Shown here one piece after another: positions 35,586 through 48,773 of a stretch of DNA of 64,000 bases. The notes beneath the pieces were generated by a model. It saw nothing but the letters and a program-made list of their open reading frames with translations. It ran no database searches and was not told the DNA's origin. Within the stretch, counting starts at the first letter, position 1. The number at the start of each line of letters is the position of its first letter. The translations under genes were made by a program, and so were the position numbers. Origin of the DNA: Galbula dea (Eukaryota > Chordata > Aves > Piciformes > Galbulidae); the NCBI GenBank assembly GCA_013399015.1, contig VWZX01010089.1:441311-505310 (forward strand). Direction: 5' to 3'.

Positions 35586-37209
35586 TTTAAGAGTAACTGA
35601 CTTTATGGTTTTATTGTTGCTTTAAAACAGATGATATTGCTGTCAAGGCAGTGAACTCCTTTTCTCCCCAAGGAAAGAGTTGCTTGCATTCCTACACTCC
35701 AGAAATGAGTTTCAGCTGAGAAGTCAGTAACTTGGGGAGAAGTGAAAGAAGGGCAGAATGGAGAGGAGAAAATATTTGTTGTGTAAACAAAGGTCACTGA
35801 AAGTATTTTCTCCATTCCAATGCAAACCTTCCTCTGTTTTCCCTAAAAAAAGAAGTTTGTGGAAAGCACCTAGATGAAGTTAGTTAACTGGAACTAACAC
35901 TTTCTTCTGCATTTTCTTTTTTGCTACTCTTAATGCTACTGTAAAAGGAAATGCCATTGGAATTTCTAATTGATGGTAGTGAAATAGCAGCTTCCCCTTC
36001 TTGATAGCCAGGTGAGGATGCCAAAAAGCTGTCTGTAACAAACACCACTCAGGGAGATGTTTCTAAATGAGTTTCAAACTTTTCTCCAGCTCCAACCAGA
36101 GTATCATGTGTACTGGGAATCACCAAGAGACCAAGTGTCAATGAGCAGAAGTGGGAGCCATGGTCACATGTGGGGATAGTGTTGGTCAAGACTGAAGGAT
36201 CTTGACAAAGCAGCATGGCTCAGGGTAGTTGCTAAGGGACTGTAAATGGATGTTGAGAATACAATATCTGTGTAAGTGATGGACAGCATCACTAAATACA
36301 AATGTAGAACATGGTCCTAACTTTGATAGTCTTCCAGTCTCTTTTCTTACTTGTATTTGTCAGAGTGCTGTAATGTTTTGCAGTCCAAGTTCATTAAGCT
36401 TTTCAGACTAAGCATGTTCAATGGAGAAAGCAGAGGACTTTCCCAGAGGGCAGTTTCTCTGCTTATTCCCTGTAAATGCTTAGGCTGCTGTTGGCCACAG
36501 ACTCTGCAAAGCATTCATCTTTTCAGTTGCAAAAAGGTGTTATTTTTGACAGAACTTCCCAGTTACAGATTCCATCTGGCTGTTAGTCAGAAGAATGTGC
36601 CCTCATTACAGATATCTTTTGAGAGCATTTTGTCCAGACCATACAAATTTCATAGCTGAGTTTACTGTTAATTAGCTCTGATTGAAAGAGGATAATAGGA
36701 AACTGTTCTGACAGTGGATTGCTGGATTATCTACACCTTATATAATTAAGATGAGTTTGGACTTTTAACCTCTTAAAGAGCTTTCTGAATTGCCTTGATC
36801 CACTGCAGCTTTGCATCAGATTGTAAACGTGTTGGTTATCTAAAGACATAACAAAGATATGGCTGACTGGGAAGGCTTAATTTTTGAAGGGAGTTTAATA
36901 GAAGGTTTTCTGCTTTCCCTTGGTTTTGATATCTCTGAAATATTTCAGAGAGAAGGCAACATTTTGAAGGCAGTTCCCCTTCCTGTTGTCATGCCTCACA
37001 AGATGCTAGGGCTTGTTTAGGAAAGGAGATCCACTTGGCTCTCATCGAATTGCTTCATTTTAGAAAGCATTTCTGCCTCTTCCATCTTCTCTTTCCCTGC
37101 TCTTCTGGCCAAGGACACTTTCTCATTTTTAGTGAAGTTCTTTTCTTTTTTTCCTTACATAGTGATTTTGGTTTTCCTTTGTTCTTCCTATTTGGTATGC
37201 ACCTGAAAG
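35586..37209 (+). other. KIF16B: KIF16B intron, part before the first PX exon
   Basis: About 1.6 kb of AT-rich intronic DNA with no CR1 copy, RNA gene or tandem repeat. It ends in a pyrimidine tract (ttttcctttgttcttcctat) and the acceptor cctgaaag. Confidence 0.85.
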
Positions 37210-37332
37210 AGGCTGCTCTGGCGCTCGCTGCCAGCAAACCCAGATGACCTAAAGGACCCAATTAAAATCAATATTCCACGATATGTCCTGTGTGGGCAGG
37301 GGAAGGATGAACACTATGAGTTTGAAATCAAG
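37210..37332 (+). CDS. KIF16B: KIF16B PX-isoform exon: start of PX domain
   Basis: Forty-one codons, phase 0 at both ends, acceptor ctgaaag, donor gtaagt. It codes RLLWRSLPANPDDLKDPIKI, then NIPRYVLCGQGKDEHYEFEI and K. The human counterpart I recall reads RMVSRSLGANPDDLKDPIKI, then SIPRYVLCGQGKDAHFEFEV and K. The IPRYVLCGQ...YEFEI segment forms the first two PX beta strands. PX domains of this class bind phosphatidylinositol 3-phosphate and recruit the motor to early endosomes. Splicing straight from 30227 gives KLKYE-RLLWRSL, as in human. Confidence 0.95.
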
Positions 37333-40300
37333 GTAAGTGCTTTTCAGTTGCTTCACCTTCATGTTTGGGGGCTCCTGGACACATGTTGCTTGCATTTGTA
37401 GCATCAAAGTAACTAGAATAAGAGGGAAAATACCTTTTGTTTAGCAGCAGATTCCTAGTTTGCTTTATCCAGCTACTGCTGTTCACTGTGACAGCATCAC
37501 AGTTAGTGAAGATGGTAACAGCAGCTGGCAAGGCACCTGAGAGTCTGCAAATTCCAGAAATCACCTCACTAACCCCAGTGAAATGCAGGTTCTGTTCCCC
37601 CAAGTGCAATGTTTTGGTTCATTTCCATTGTCTAAGTGGCCTCAGTACTATGAAATGAGAGAGGTTGTGAGAAGGCATACAAAATCAGAACACTACAAAG
37701 AGAGGATTTTTCCAAGTGGATCTATTGTCCACAGGAGGTTTGATGGTCAGACACTTGAGGTGAGCAGTTTCAGATCCAATCTCAGATGAAAGCATTGCAG
37801 AGATGATTAGATGCACAGTGGTTATAGGAAAGCCCTTTCCTGAGGTGTGAGTGCCAGCTATAGAGAATGATTAGATTTGACATATTTACCTGTAATAATA
37901 AAGTGTAAAGTATTTTGCACAGGTCCCCAGTGAAGACTTGATTCCTTCCCTCCCTGCATTGCCAGGGTCTTGCTTTTCCAAACAGTTACCTGCCTCCTCT
38001 CCACTCTGGTGGCTTCAATACTGGCAAGAAAATTGCATATTCATTGTGTTTCCTCTGCTCTGAAGCCAGTGGTTGTTTTCAGAGCAAGATGTGAAGCCTC
38101 ATTGGAAATGTGCTCTCAAAGCACTGGGGCATGGAGCATGAGGGAGGTGCATGGCATCAGAGACAGAACTGGCAGCCTCCTTCACTGAATGGACTGCCAG
38201 ATGCTCTGGTAGCTGGTGTAAGTTGGAGGAGTGTCCTGCCCTCACAGTGGGCAGCACCATTCAGGAACTATGTTCACATTCTCTTTTGCAGTGGCTTTTA
38301 TTAAGATGAGCAATCTTAGCTCTCTTTGAGCTAATTACATTTTCATCTCAAAACATATTGCACCAGTTGTGGATAGGATGCTACCTTTTGAACTTGGAAT
38401 TTCCTGGGGCCAGTGAAAGCTTGGAGCTGGAGAGATGCTGAGAGAAGAGTAACCCTCAAAACCCCCTTCCATTTCAACAGCAGTTTTAGAGATGGTCTTT
38501 AGAGACTTGATGAAGCAGTAGGAACTTCATCAGGTCTCAACATGCTTCTGTTAGAGCTGAATTAGAATTTACTCAGATATTTAGATGCTTTACACAGTTG
38601 AGTAAATCTAAGTGTATTTGTGTTTTGTTGTTATTAAGAAAATATTAACTTTTATATAGCAAATGAAGAGTAAAGGGCTTTTCAACTGTGCTTTATTTAT
38701 TGTTCAGCAGATCTGCATGTGTCCCTGTCCCATACTTACAGAGCATATGCTCTGTCATAAAGCAGTTTTGAATGGGGAAAAAGAATCCCAGGACAAACTG
38801 GTTGGATCAGCTGTAGGAGTGAAAGCTCTGTTCCAAAAATGCTGTTGCTATGCTAGATGTGCTGCAGTTCTCCCCCTTTCTAGGAGTTGAGTTTGATCCT
38901 GTCTGCCCTAATAATCTTATTGCTGAGCTTTGGGAAGCACTGAAGATTTTATTTAGCTTTGGCATTTGTTTTCCAATAATATCAGCAGTAACAAACCCAA
39001 AATTTTGCAATGCATTCCCTGCTAGTCTTCCTACAGGAATTAGGAGAGTAAACAGAGGATGACAGGGACTAAGTCAGGTCAAGTGAAGCCACCAGAGAAT
39101 GCTGTAGAGAAGAATCCTTCAGTCCTTAGGCAGCCCAGATCTATGGCTTTGTTGTTTTTCTTTTTGTCTGTCTCTAACAAGTTGGTTTTTTGTGGAGGAA
39201 AGCTAATAAATAATTGGCTGCAGGCAATTAGAGGTGGTACTGCCTTATCACCTAAGCAGCTGTCAGGTGCACAGCCAGCAACACCACTGGCAAGCTGACA
39301 TCCATGCTCTTTCCAAGGCTGTGTAGCTGGAAGAGTTTTGGATGCTTTGTGCTAGGAAGCATGCCTTTAGAGGAGCAACCTCTGAAAAGGGAAAAGAAGT
39401 TGTTACTTTGGAATAAAGAACATATAGAAATGAAATTGTCACAGCAAAATTCCACTACTCAGACTGAAAGCAAAAAGAGAGCAGGAATGAGTAGCATCTT
39501 GATGGAATGATTATCCCTGGCACTCTAATGTTTACTTGAAGGTTGAAATCCCAGAGCCATTTACTGTAATGCAATTATTCAGAACAAGATGGTTAATTGC
39601 TTCATCAAGGTCACTGTAACATGTATATTCCTGAAGAATCACTGCAGTTAAGTCTGCCTGCATGTGTTGCATTCAGTCATCTGCCTTGGAAAGCTTGAGA
39701 CACTGTGGAAAGTATTGAAGGAGTAGAGTCCATCATGCAATGTCCTAGCTTATTGGTGACATGAAGGATGAATTTTATCAGCAATAATTGATCTGCAGAG
39801 AAGAACCTATGTTTGAAACAGGTTGAGAAGGCTAATTTTGCCTACTTACATCTTTTAGTTTAAAAAAAGAGAGAGAAAAAGAGGAAAAAACCCCAAACCT
39901 TGATTCCTGATGTCTCAAGACACACAATAATTTTTGGGTTCTAATACACTGCCCCCAGTTTCCTTGTTGTGTGTTACAGCAGCAAAGGCAGCAGGGATGG
40001 GGAGGGGTGAACCAGAGATCAGTTTGTTGTGAGCATGAGGTGGTTGTTGTCAAGGACAGTGCTGGATGTTGGTTTCCTCTAGCTTTACTGCTCTGTTTTT
40101 TTACTCCTACTCAGTTCTCTCAGCAACTTTCTTTACCTCTGTAACTTTCTGCTACTCTCAGTAGTGAGGGAACTCCTGGTTAATTTTAGGAGCTGCTTTA
40201 AGATGAAGAAGACCACCTGAAATGTGTTTTATGGAAACACTTATTTTTGATCTTCCTGCATAAAATCAGAGTTAGACAAAGGCAATATTGTGTACTAGGC

Positions 40301-41010
40301 TGTTAGATGAAAAAGCCAATAGTCTTTTCAGGTTTAGGCAATGCCAGGTGGCTTTCTCCAGCTCTAGTAGTTGCTGTAGAATAAAGCCCACCTCTCCCTG
40401 CAGTGTTGCTTCATGGTAGCCTTGGATCACCAGAGCTACAGAAAGACTTTGTTGTGAAATCAGAGCTTTCAGCCATAGCATTTTTATGACCCACTTCCAA
40501 ATTTCTTTCATTTCACCTCATTTCAGAGAGTGACAAATTTTCTTTCCTTGAAATGTTTCTTGGTCTCTCAGTTCCAGTGAGGATTTAGTAAATGACTGGT
40601 GGGAAGGTTGGCTTCTCCTCTCCCTTCACTCCTGTTGCTGTGCACTTTATTCACAGGAGTAATTCTGTTGATTTCAATTAAAGCTCCTCTCTAAGTGGGA
40701 TGTTCACCAACATATTGATGACACACCAAGAGTTTTAAAGGGATGTCTTCTAGTCAGTGCAGGAATAGATAACTTTTTACCCTACAGATTGGAATCCCAT
40801 TCTATGTGGTAATGAACTTTGTTCATGATTTGTCTTTTTTTCCTTGACAATCAGTGCTCCTTGTTCAATACACTTCTGCCACTGTCAGGAAAGCAACATT
40901 AAGTAAACCTATAAAAGCTTAGGAGGCTAAGAATTGCCCATTCGATGGAGATAACCTTCTCCACTGTGTGGTTTTACTTCTGTTTCTTCTTTCCCTCTTG
41001 CCTGCTGCAG
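37333..41010 (+). other. KIF16B: KIF16B intron within the PX domain
   Basis: A 3678-base intron (donor GTAAGT, acceptor cttgcctgctgcag). No CR1 copy is seen. It includes an imperfect 14-bp inverted repeat at 38502-38538. Open frames of 60-80 codons here have no recognisable family. Confidence 0.92.
38502..38538. repeat. Imperfect inverted repeat, 14-bp arms
   Basis: Left arm gagacttgatgaag (38502-38515) and right arm cttcatcaggtctc (38525-38538) are complementary with one G:T-type mismatch across a 9-base loop. A modest hairpin, possibly by chance. Confidence 0.7.
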
Positions 41011-41100
41011 ATCACAGTCCTGGATGAGACCTGGACAGTTTTCAGGCGCTACAGTCGCTTCCGAGAGATGCATAAAACTTTAAAGCTGAAGTATCCAGAG
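41011..41100 (+). CDS. KIF16B: KIF16B PX-isoform exon: PX core with PI3P-binding arginine
   Basis: Thirty codons, phase 0 at both ends, acceptor ctgctgcag, donor gtaagt. It codes ITVLDETWTVFRRYSRFREM and HKTLKLKYPE. The RRYSRF motif is the PX signature, and its arginine contacts the 3-phosphate of PI3P in this family. FREMHKTLKLKYP is the following helix. The exon is identical or nearly so to human KIF16B as remembered. A long CR1 copy begins about 90 bases after the donor. Confidence 0.97.
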
Positions 41101-41191
41101 GTAAGTTTGGGGGAAACTTCTTTTCCAGAGAAGAGTGGAAGTAGAGACTTGAAATTTGAGTTTTTTGAAAGAGGTTTATTCAAAAGGGAAG

Positions 41192-42445
41192 TGATTTGAG
41201 CAGTCAGCATGGCTTCAGCAAGGCCAAGTCCTGCCTGGCCAACCTAGTGGCCTTCTACGATGGAGTGACTGCATCAGTAGACAGGAGAAGGCCTACAGAT
41301 GCCAGCTCTCTGGACTTCTGTAAGGCCTTTGATGTCATCCATCAGAACATTTTTCTCTCTAAACTGGAGAGGTGGACTGTTTGGTGGATGAGGAATTGGT
41401 TGGATGGTCACATCCACAGGGCAGTGAGCAATGACTCGATGTCCAGGTGGAGATCGGTGCCTAGTGGTGTCCCTCAGGGGTCTGCACTGGGACCAGTGCT
41501 GTTGAATATCTCCATCAATGATATAGGCAGTAGGATTGAGTGCACCCTCAGCATGTTTGCAGATGACTCCAAGCTGAGTGGTGTGATTGACACAGCTGAA
41601 GGACAGGATGCCATACAGAAGGACCTGGAGAAGCTGAAGAGGTAGGCCTGTGTGACCCTCATGAGGTTCAACAAGGCCAAGTGCAGGGTCTTGCACCTGA
41701 GTTGGGCCACCCCTCAGTATCAGTCCAGGCTGGGGAGTGAAGGGACTGAGAGCAGCCCTGCTGAGAAGGACTTGGGGGTCCTGGTGAGTGAAAAGGTGGA
41801 CATGAGACAGCAATGTGCACTCTCAGCCCAGAAGCCAAACTGTATCCTGAGCTGTATCAAAAGCAGCATGGTCAGGAGGTTGCAGGAGGTGATTATTCCC
41901 TTCTATTCCACTCTTGTGAGACCTCACTTGGGGTACTGTGTCCAGCTCTGGTGTTCTGAGCACAGGAAAGACATGGACCTGTTGGAGTGGGTCCTGAGGA
42001 GGGTCACAAAAATAGTCAGAGGTCTGGAACACCTCTCCTATGAGGAAAGGCTGAGAGAGTCAGGGTTGTTCAGGCTGGAGAAGAGAGGGCTCCAGTGAGA
42101 TCTTCTTGCAGCCTTTCAGTACTTAAAGGAGCTTGAGAAAGATGGGGAGAAACTTTTAGCAGGGCCTGGTGTGACAGGACAAGGGGTGATGGTTTGAAAC
42201 TAAGAGGGGAGATTTAGACTGGATATAAGGAAGACAGTTTTTATTCTGAGGATGGTGAAACACTGGCCCAGGTTGCCCAGAAAGGTGGGAGATACCCCAT
42301 CCCTGGAAACATTCCAGGTCAGGTTGGACAGGGCCATGAGCAACCTGATCCTAGTTGAAGATGTCCCTGTTCACTTGCTGTGTGGAGGTCAGACTAGATG
42401 ACCTTTAAAGGTCCCTTCCAACTCAAACCATTCTATAGTGCTGTA
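41192..42445 (+). mobile_element. CR1 LINE, 5'-truncated, with ORF2 reverse-transcriptase remnant
   Basis: The longest CR1 copy in the window, about 1.25 kb. Its frame from 41196 encodes the C-terminal part of CR1 ORF2: QHGFSKAKSCLANLVAFYDG, LDFCKAFDVIHQNIF, VPSGVPQGSALGPVL and the catalytic-type box MFADDSKLSG. A TAG at 41643-41645 breaks the frame, which resumes at once as ACVTLMRFNKAKCRVLHL up to a TGA after EKRGLQ. The LERWTVWWMRNW segment looks a few residues shorter than usual. The 3' end is ggtcccttccaactcaaacc and attctatagtgctg. It is dead as a protein and inserted in the sense direction. Confidence 0.95.
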
Positions 42446-45400
42446 ATTCCTCTCAGCAGCATGCTTCTAGTAAGATTGGCAAGCCCTTCAGCATTCTAAA
42501 ACTCCAAGGCTGCTAGATACAGGCTGAATATTTGAGTGAAACCTCTGACTCCATGTGTTGCCTGTAGCCATTAATTCCCTTTGCTGTTGCCTGGCATCGT
42601 TCCCCTGAGGTTGCTGTTTTGTTCATTGCAAGATACTTGCAGTCAGATCATGTCATCCTGACAAGTCCTCATTTAAAAGAGAAGCCTTGTTCCACAGATA
42701 GCCCTTTGTAATAGTGGCTTCCATGTTTCTGCTAAATGGAAAATTGATCTTTCTGACCACCTCAGAGACTGGGTATTCAGGATAGAAGGAACTGTGCCTG
42801 CCTGAGCTGGAGTTCATTGGTGTGAGTGTTTTTTCCAATTACACTTCTTGATTTCCACATCTAACATTTAAGTGTTAACATTTTACTTCCTTTTTCCTTG
42901 TTCCCTTGAATATGAGAACTGTATTGTTCAAGTAGTGGAAGTGATCCTGATTTGAAAGTCAGCACAAATAAAGAACCCTGGCCAGATATTCCTGAGCCAT
43001 GTATTAAAAAGAAATACTATGTTCAAGAGAGATGCAATAGTGTGCAAAATGCTTTCTTGGCCTTCACTGGTGTATTCTTTAAGCTAAAAGCTAATTGAGG
43101 ACTGAAAAACCTTGAGTTTTAAAGAGTAAAATATGTAGATCTGTGTTTTGTAGAGATTCTGGGACTTAAGATCACTCCCATTCTGAAACAAAGAGGATGA
43201 AAACCAGCAATTGAAATTGCCATGCACCAAATATCTGGGGAAAAAAAGAAAATTAAGTCCTCTTTTCTGATGGTCAGAAAAGTTTTAAAGGTAAAGAAAT
43301 GTTTAGTTGTGATACTTTCTGAAACAACAGGCCTTTCACTTTAGTAGTGTCTTCCTCCAGCCTTTATCAAGCCTCCACTTCACAACAACCTTCAGTAAAT
43401 TCTCAGGGAGGTTGAAGTCTGTGTCTCTTTGCTAAGTACAAAGCATGCTGAAGTTCAGGAGAAGCAAGAGAAGCATTTGAAGGTGTCATCTGCTGCTTTG
43501 AGATGGCTCCTGTCCCTTGAATACCTGTTTTGGAAACTCTTGCTGCACTGGTGGTGTCTTCTCTATTTCCCACAGTACAGACTGTTGTGTTGTGTCCACT
43601 CCTGCTTGGACACTTGGGGCACCACAAGGAAATGACCAGTTGGTGGGCAGAAGACACCTACCTTGTACATGGTTGGCTGCTTCTACTCATCAGCATTTCT
43701 ACAGACTTTATCAGAGGGGATGTGCACCTTGTGATGGATGAAACACATCATGTTGTGCACTTTAGGAAAGACTGGGTATTGGTTTTCTTGGGAGGAATTT
43801 CATTGTCAGTGTTAAGGATGTGAAGGGTTGATGGTTTCCCATGTTTTTACCTTGATTTAAAATAGCCTTAGTTTTGTTGGGTAAATTGAAAATCATCTGA
43901 CTGCTGCTGCTTAGCTCTTGGTGACCTGAGCAGGGATTCACCATGATGCTAAAATACATTTTAAGACCAAACTTGGTAAAGTTGTGTCCTCACTTCCTGC
44001 ATGTTATTCCAGAGAAACATGATCCTCCAAAGCCATGTTGCCAGAATCCATCAGAGTTCAGCCTTAGTTTGCAGTTCACCTTCCAACACTGAATTAATAT
44101 TTATAATGAAGAGGGAAAATACTGGGGAGGTGGTTAATGGATGAGTGTCCTGCTTTTAGAAGTGAACTTTACAGCTCATTAGTTGCTCAGCTCTGAGTTA
44201 CTACAGCAGTATTTTAATAATTTGCTGATCTTGCAGTTGGTGTTGCTGCCACTGAATTCCCACAGGGATGTATTGGCAAACTGATTTATTAGGAAGGTTT
44301 AAGAAAAAAAAAGGAATGGCTATCTCTTTCAGAAGCAGAAACTATCTAATGTCTTCCAGTCTTACAATATGCCAGATATTTTATATACCTTCACATTTCT
44401 TCTAATGTAATTAAGTGGCTGCTGACAACTGAGTATCTAATTGAAATGTGTTGCATGCAAATTTTGGAAGACTGAAGAAGCTGCAGCAGGGTGAGATTGT
44501 GCCAGTGGCAGTTAAGTACCAAAGCATTTCACAGTGCCTGTGGTTTTTTTGAGGTCTGTGTGATTGTCATTTACCCAGCTTCAGCTTGCTTATGCTGCTA
44601 GATTGTTAATGACCCTCTTTAATTAAGAACACACATGGCTTTTGGTTGCAGCAGTCCCTGTAGTTTTGGGCAACTCACTACAAGACATTGAGGCATTGGA
44701 GTGTGTCCAGAGAATCCTTAATTCCCACTTCCATCCTGATAGCTGAGCCAGGTTTTGTGGGACTTTCACTGTAGGCTCTGCTTGTCTTGTTCCCTGTCAG
44801 TCTTAAAAACCTCTCCATGGTGTTAAGGGAAGCACCTGCCTTTGAGGCATTTGTATTACTAATAGTGATTATCAACTGAAACTGTTAGTGAATCCAGGGA
44901 GGGCTGCCAAAGAGAAGATACAAGGTGTTCTTGCACTGAGAGGTTCATTCATGGAGATCAGGACATGTGTGTGTAGGCAAGAGATCTGCAGGAGTGTCCA
45001 AGCTATTGACTTCTAACCTATTGAACAGAGTGTAGTCCTGTGGGTGTTTGGATTTGAGGTATGGAGCTCTGTCTATAGATATCTACTTGTATCTTTCACA
45101 ATCTAAAGCACAAAGAGAACCACTGAGCATTTGGAAAGAATTTCAGCTTGTAACTGAGCCAACTTCCCTTTCTGCTGCTCTGGGTTGTGTCCTCTTCCCT
45201 GACTGAATGGCTGCATCCAATCCATATCTGAACCAGCAGCATTTGGGTCACCTTAAACCTTCCAGCCAGTTACCTGGATCTGCCTCCACCCCCTTTTGCT
45301 CTTCCCACCAAAGGAGTGTGCACAATCTACTGCACTAACACATCAACAGCAGGAACCTCAGCAGTTAGGATTAGAGACTGTTGCTTGGATGACAGAGTTT

Positions 45401-48183
45401 TTCAGGTGCATTAAGTATTGCACAGTAGATTGTATTTTTATATATATATATTTTAGTGATGGTGCAAATCTTCCCACAAATGCTATTTCATTATTTTAGG
45501 AAGCTTAGGTTTGCATTCATAATTCAGGTTCTTGCAGCCTCTAGGAACTCCATGAGCATGAGGGAGTGCAGTCTATGCTGATAATTCTGAGATTTATTTC
45601 TGTCTTTGAAAATTTGATCCAGGGAAGTAATAAACTTGGGTTCTGCCTGGGCTGGAAAGATGTTTCTGGATCTTAACTAGCAAAATTTTGGAGATATTTT
45701 CTTTAAATGATCAAGCTTTGTTTTTATACAGTGGAGAAACCTAGCAGGAGTAAACAAATTTAATATGACCAACCTTGGGACAAACACCAGGAATACATAA
45801 ACAGTCTCAAAGCTTGCTTTCCCCCAGAAACTGGATATTTGAGCACAGATTAACATGAAAATTGTTTGCAACATTGATGTGCTTGTAAATAGCAAATGGC
45901 ATGATGTGTCTTCAAATAATACCTCTGGCAGAATGATAAGTATATAGCCAAGCATTCAGAAAACAGTCCTTAAAATATAAATCCTACTAATGGCAGGCCT
46001 TCAGTTTTACTTTCTAGCCTGGAACTTTGCAAGCCTCAGTAATGTATCTTTCCATAAATATTGAAAAGAAAAAACCAGTCATTTTAAAGACTAGATATCT
46101 ATGTGTAAAGCTTAGAGCTATTGTACAAGCATGGGATTATAACCCTCACCTTTCTGCAGTACAAATGACAGTAATTATGGTATAGATAATTTTAATGTTC
46201 CTATTCTTGTCACCTGGAACAACCAGGAAGCACACACAGAGGAAGCATGTTTTGTCACACACACATTTCCAGCTCCCATTCCTAATTCTGTCATGTTCAG
46301 AGCATTGTGCTTCCTTAGCAGCTTTCCTTTGCCACCAGCTAACAGAAGTGATTTAAGAGGTAGATCCTTAAATGCTGCTTCTGGCTTTTCTTTCTGCAAC
46401 ACAGGGCTTTGGGCTGCTGCTGGTTTTAAAAGCAGTGCTAGGATTTTGCTCAGTTCATCAGTGCAAATGAAGAGGAGCATTTTTTACCCATCAGTACAGT
46501 GTGAAGAACATTGCTGCTAACCCTATCACCTTGTTCAGTGCAAGTTTGATTACAGGGAGGAGTGTTTATTCCATGTGCTCCCTCTGAATTCAGCCTTATT
46601 AACCAGGGTTGGAGCATCTGAGACACAGCAAACCTCCTGGCATAGTTGCTTTTAGCATAATATGCAATTCCCAATCTATTTCTAGTGGGAAAATGAATCC
46701 AGTGGCTGAATTTCATGTCATAAAACTGAATCTGAACCTGGCAGAGCCTTGTTGAAGCTCAGCTTTGGGATTAATTTGTGATTAGTGTTGGCTTGGGTGC
46801 TAAGTAGGTGCAGCAAAGTTGTGTTGTCTTGGCACAGGCAAGAATACAGTTTCTTCCCATCTCTCTTCATTCCCTCTTGTGTTTTGGTTGATGATGAGAC
46901 CTGGAGGGTTTTTTTGGGGGGTGGGGGGGTTTGTGGTGGTTGGTTTTTGAGTTGGTTTTGGTTTTTTTGGTCTATCCTGAGCAGCTAATGAAACCTGTGA
47001 ATTTCCAAATGGTTCTCTGGGAAAATATCATTAGCTTTATAGGTCTTGTGATAAATTCAGCATGAGACAAGATTAACCTGCAGGCAGACATCAAATTCCA
47101 GGTTTCATTGGCTGTGCTGTGCAAAAATCTTATAACATTAGGAGTGCAGAAGTGGAAAAGAAAAATGTTTTCTCCCCTGCCCCAAAACATGATGCTGAGT
47201 TTGATACCATGGCATTTCAATCAAGTGTGCCTTTTGAGTTTTCCATGCATCTGTGGTGTATACATGGCTCTGGCTTTCTAGGCCTTTATCTTCAAGTGCT
47301 TGATCAAGAAATATGATTAAACTTAAACCCAGATACCTGTTCTCAGCAACTAACATGACTCTAGGATCTCAAGAGCTGTATACAGCTGTATAAGGTGAAA
47401 CTGATAGCAACAGTGACCTTTTTGGTCCCCACAGTTGCCTTTTTTTCCCCCCTGCATAATCAAAATCCCTTGCAAGCTCCTGAAAACTCAGGAAGATAAG
47501 TTTATTACATTTAATTAGTTAGGTGTCATTTTTGTCTTTAGCTAGTGACAACAGTGATAGTGGGAGGGAAATCTAAAATTTCTAGGAGGCTTACAGCTAA
47601 TTTTTAATCCTGTGGTGAAGCAGCTAGTTCTACAGTGTCTGTAAGACAAGACATGAGTGAACATTTATGTCTAACCTATGTGACCATCAATTACTCTTAC
47701 TATTGGAGGTGGGACTGAGTAGTTCCTTTTAAGCTTCCCAATTGTGTGCTTGCACTGCATTTTGTCTGGTTTTATCATTTGAGAAGAGGCAGAAGGCTAA
47801 GCACTTCTTATAATCAGTCCAGTTTGTTGTGAGACTTGCTGCTTTATATCTCTCACAAATCAACCTTAGGGGCACCCTGTGTATTTGTTTGCAGGTGTAT
47901 TTCTCTGGGACAGCTGTTCTTTAAGACCCTGAGGTCTGCTGTTAATTTGGAGTCGTAGGAAAGGCATCCATCTAGTCAGCAGTAGAAATTATTGCTGCTC
48001 TTTGATGAGTTTTCATTATTAGCATTTCTCAAAGGCAAGGGAGACTGGAATTTATGGCAGCAGTTGGCCACAGGAGAGCAGGATGTTTCATAAACGCTGC
48101 CAGATGTCACTGAGATGAGCTCGTATGCAACAAGCAGATCTTTTGGGGAAGAGCTATTAAAAGGGCTAGGCTGAATTCTCCTC

Positions 48184-48773
48184 TGTCCCGGTTTGGGTTA
48201 GAACAGATCTAATTCTAGTCAGTGATTTTTACTTGTCAGCTAAAGCTCTTTGATGTAACTGCACGTTCCAAAACCAACGGCGCGTTTTGGCACGCAGTGT
48301 CTGCTGCTAGCAGGGGCTAGGTCTGAATGTTCAGATTCACTACCAAGGGTTGGTGTGCAGCCCCAGGTCACTGCTGGAGCTTCTGTACTACCTGAGGGGG
48401 TACAGCGCAAAGGCCGCACCTGCAGGGAGGAGAGGACAGGTGGGGTGAACCTAAACTGACCAGCTAGAGACTCCATTCTGTGGATGTCGTATTAGTTATA
48501 AAGCTGAGGACTTCTGCTTCCGCTTCCCTTCCCGCTTCCGCTTCCCTTCCCGCTTCCGCTTCCCTTCCCGCTTCCGCTTCCCTTCCCGCTTCCGCTTCCC
48601 TTCCCGCTTCCGCTTCCCTTCCTGCTTCCGCTTCCCTTCCCGTTTCCCCTTCCGCTTCCCTTCCCGTTTCCCCTTCCGTTTCCCCTTCCGTTTCCCCTTC
48701 CGCTTCCCCTTCCGCTTCCCCTTCCGCTTCCCCTTCCGCTTCCCCTTCCGCTTCCCCTTCCGCTTCCCCTTCC
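48184..48773 (+). mobile_element. LTR-like block (endogenous retrovirus, probably ERVL type), solo and interrupted by the assembly gap
   Basis: It begins tgtcccggtttgggttagaa, the start familiar from bird ERVL-type LTRs. Near 48432 there is gaggacaggtggggtgaacc, followed by actgaccagc and a TATA-like ttataaag at about 48496. This matches the layout of U3 and promoter in such LTRs. CpG density (acggcgcgttttggcacgc) is above that of the surrounding intron. The right end falls in or after the gap. No internal viral genes are visible. The family assignment is from memory and needs a repeat-library search; the LTR call itself is moderate. Confidence 0.5.
48511..48773. repeat. C/T-rich minisatellite, 18-bp then 12-bp units
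   Basis: Tandem copies of cttcccttcccgcttccg (18 bases) in the first part give way to copies of cttccccttccg (12 bases) in the second. Each unit carries one or two CpGs. It begins right after the TATA-like site of the LTR-like block and runs into the gap, so its true length is unknown. The apparent open frames across it (Ser/Ala/Pro repeats on one strand, Lys/Gly/Arg on the other) are artefacts of the repeat. Confidence 0.95.

Noticed and set aside
37035..37247. 70-codon + strand frame overlapping the first PX exon
   Set aside because: It is in a different frame from the PX coding sequence, which starts at the acceptor at 37210.
41274..41813. Minus-strand 179-codon frame
   Set aside because: It is antisense to the CR1 ORF2 remnant and has no family resemblance of its own.
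41196..42098. Two adjacent open frames of about 149 codons that look like a protein-coding gene
   Set aside because: They are the broken ORF2 reverse-transcriptase region of a truncated CR1 LINE, interrupted by TAG at 41643.
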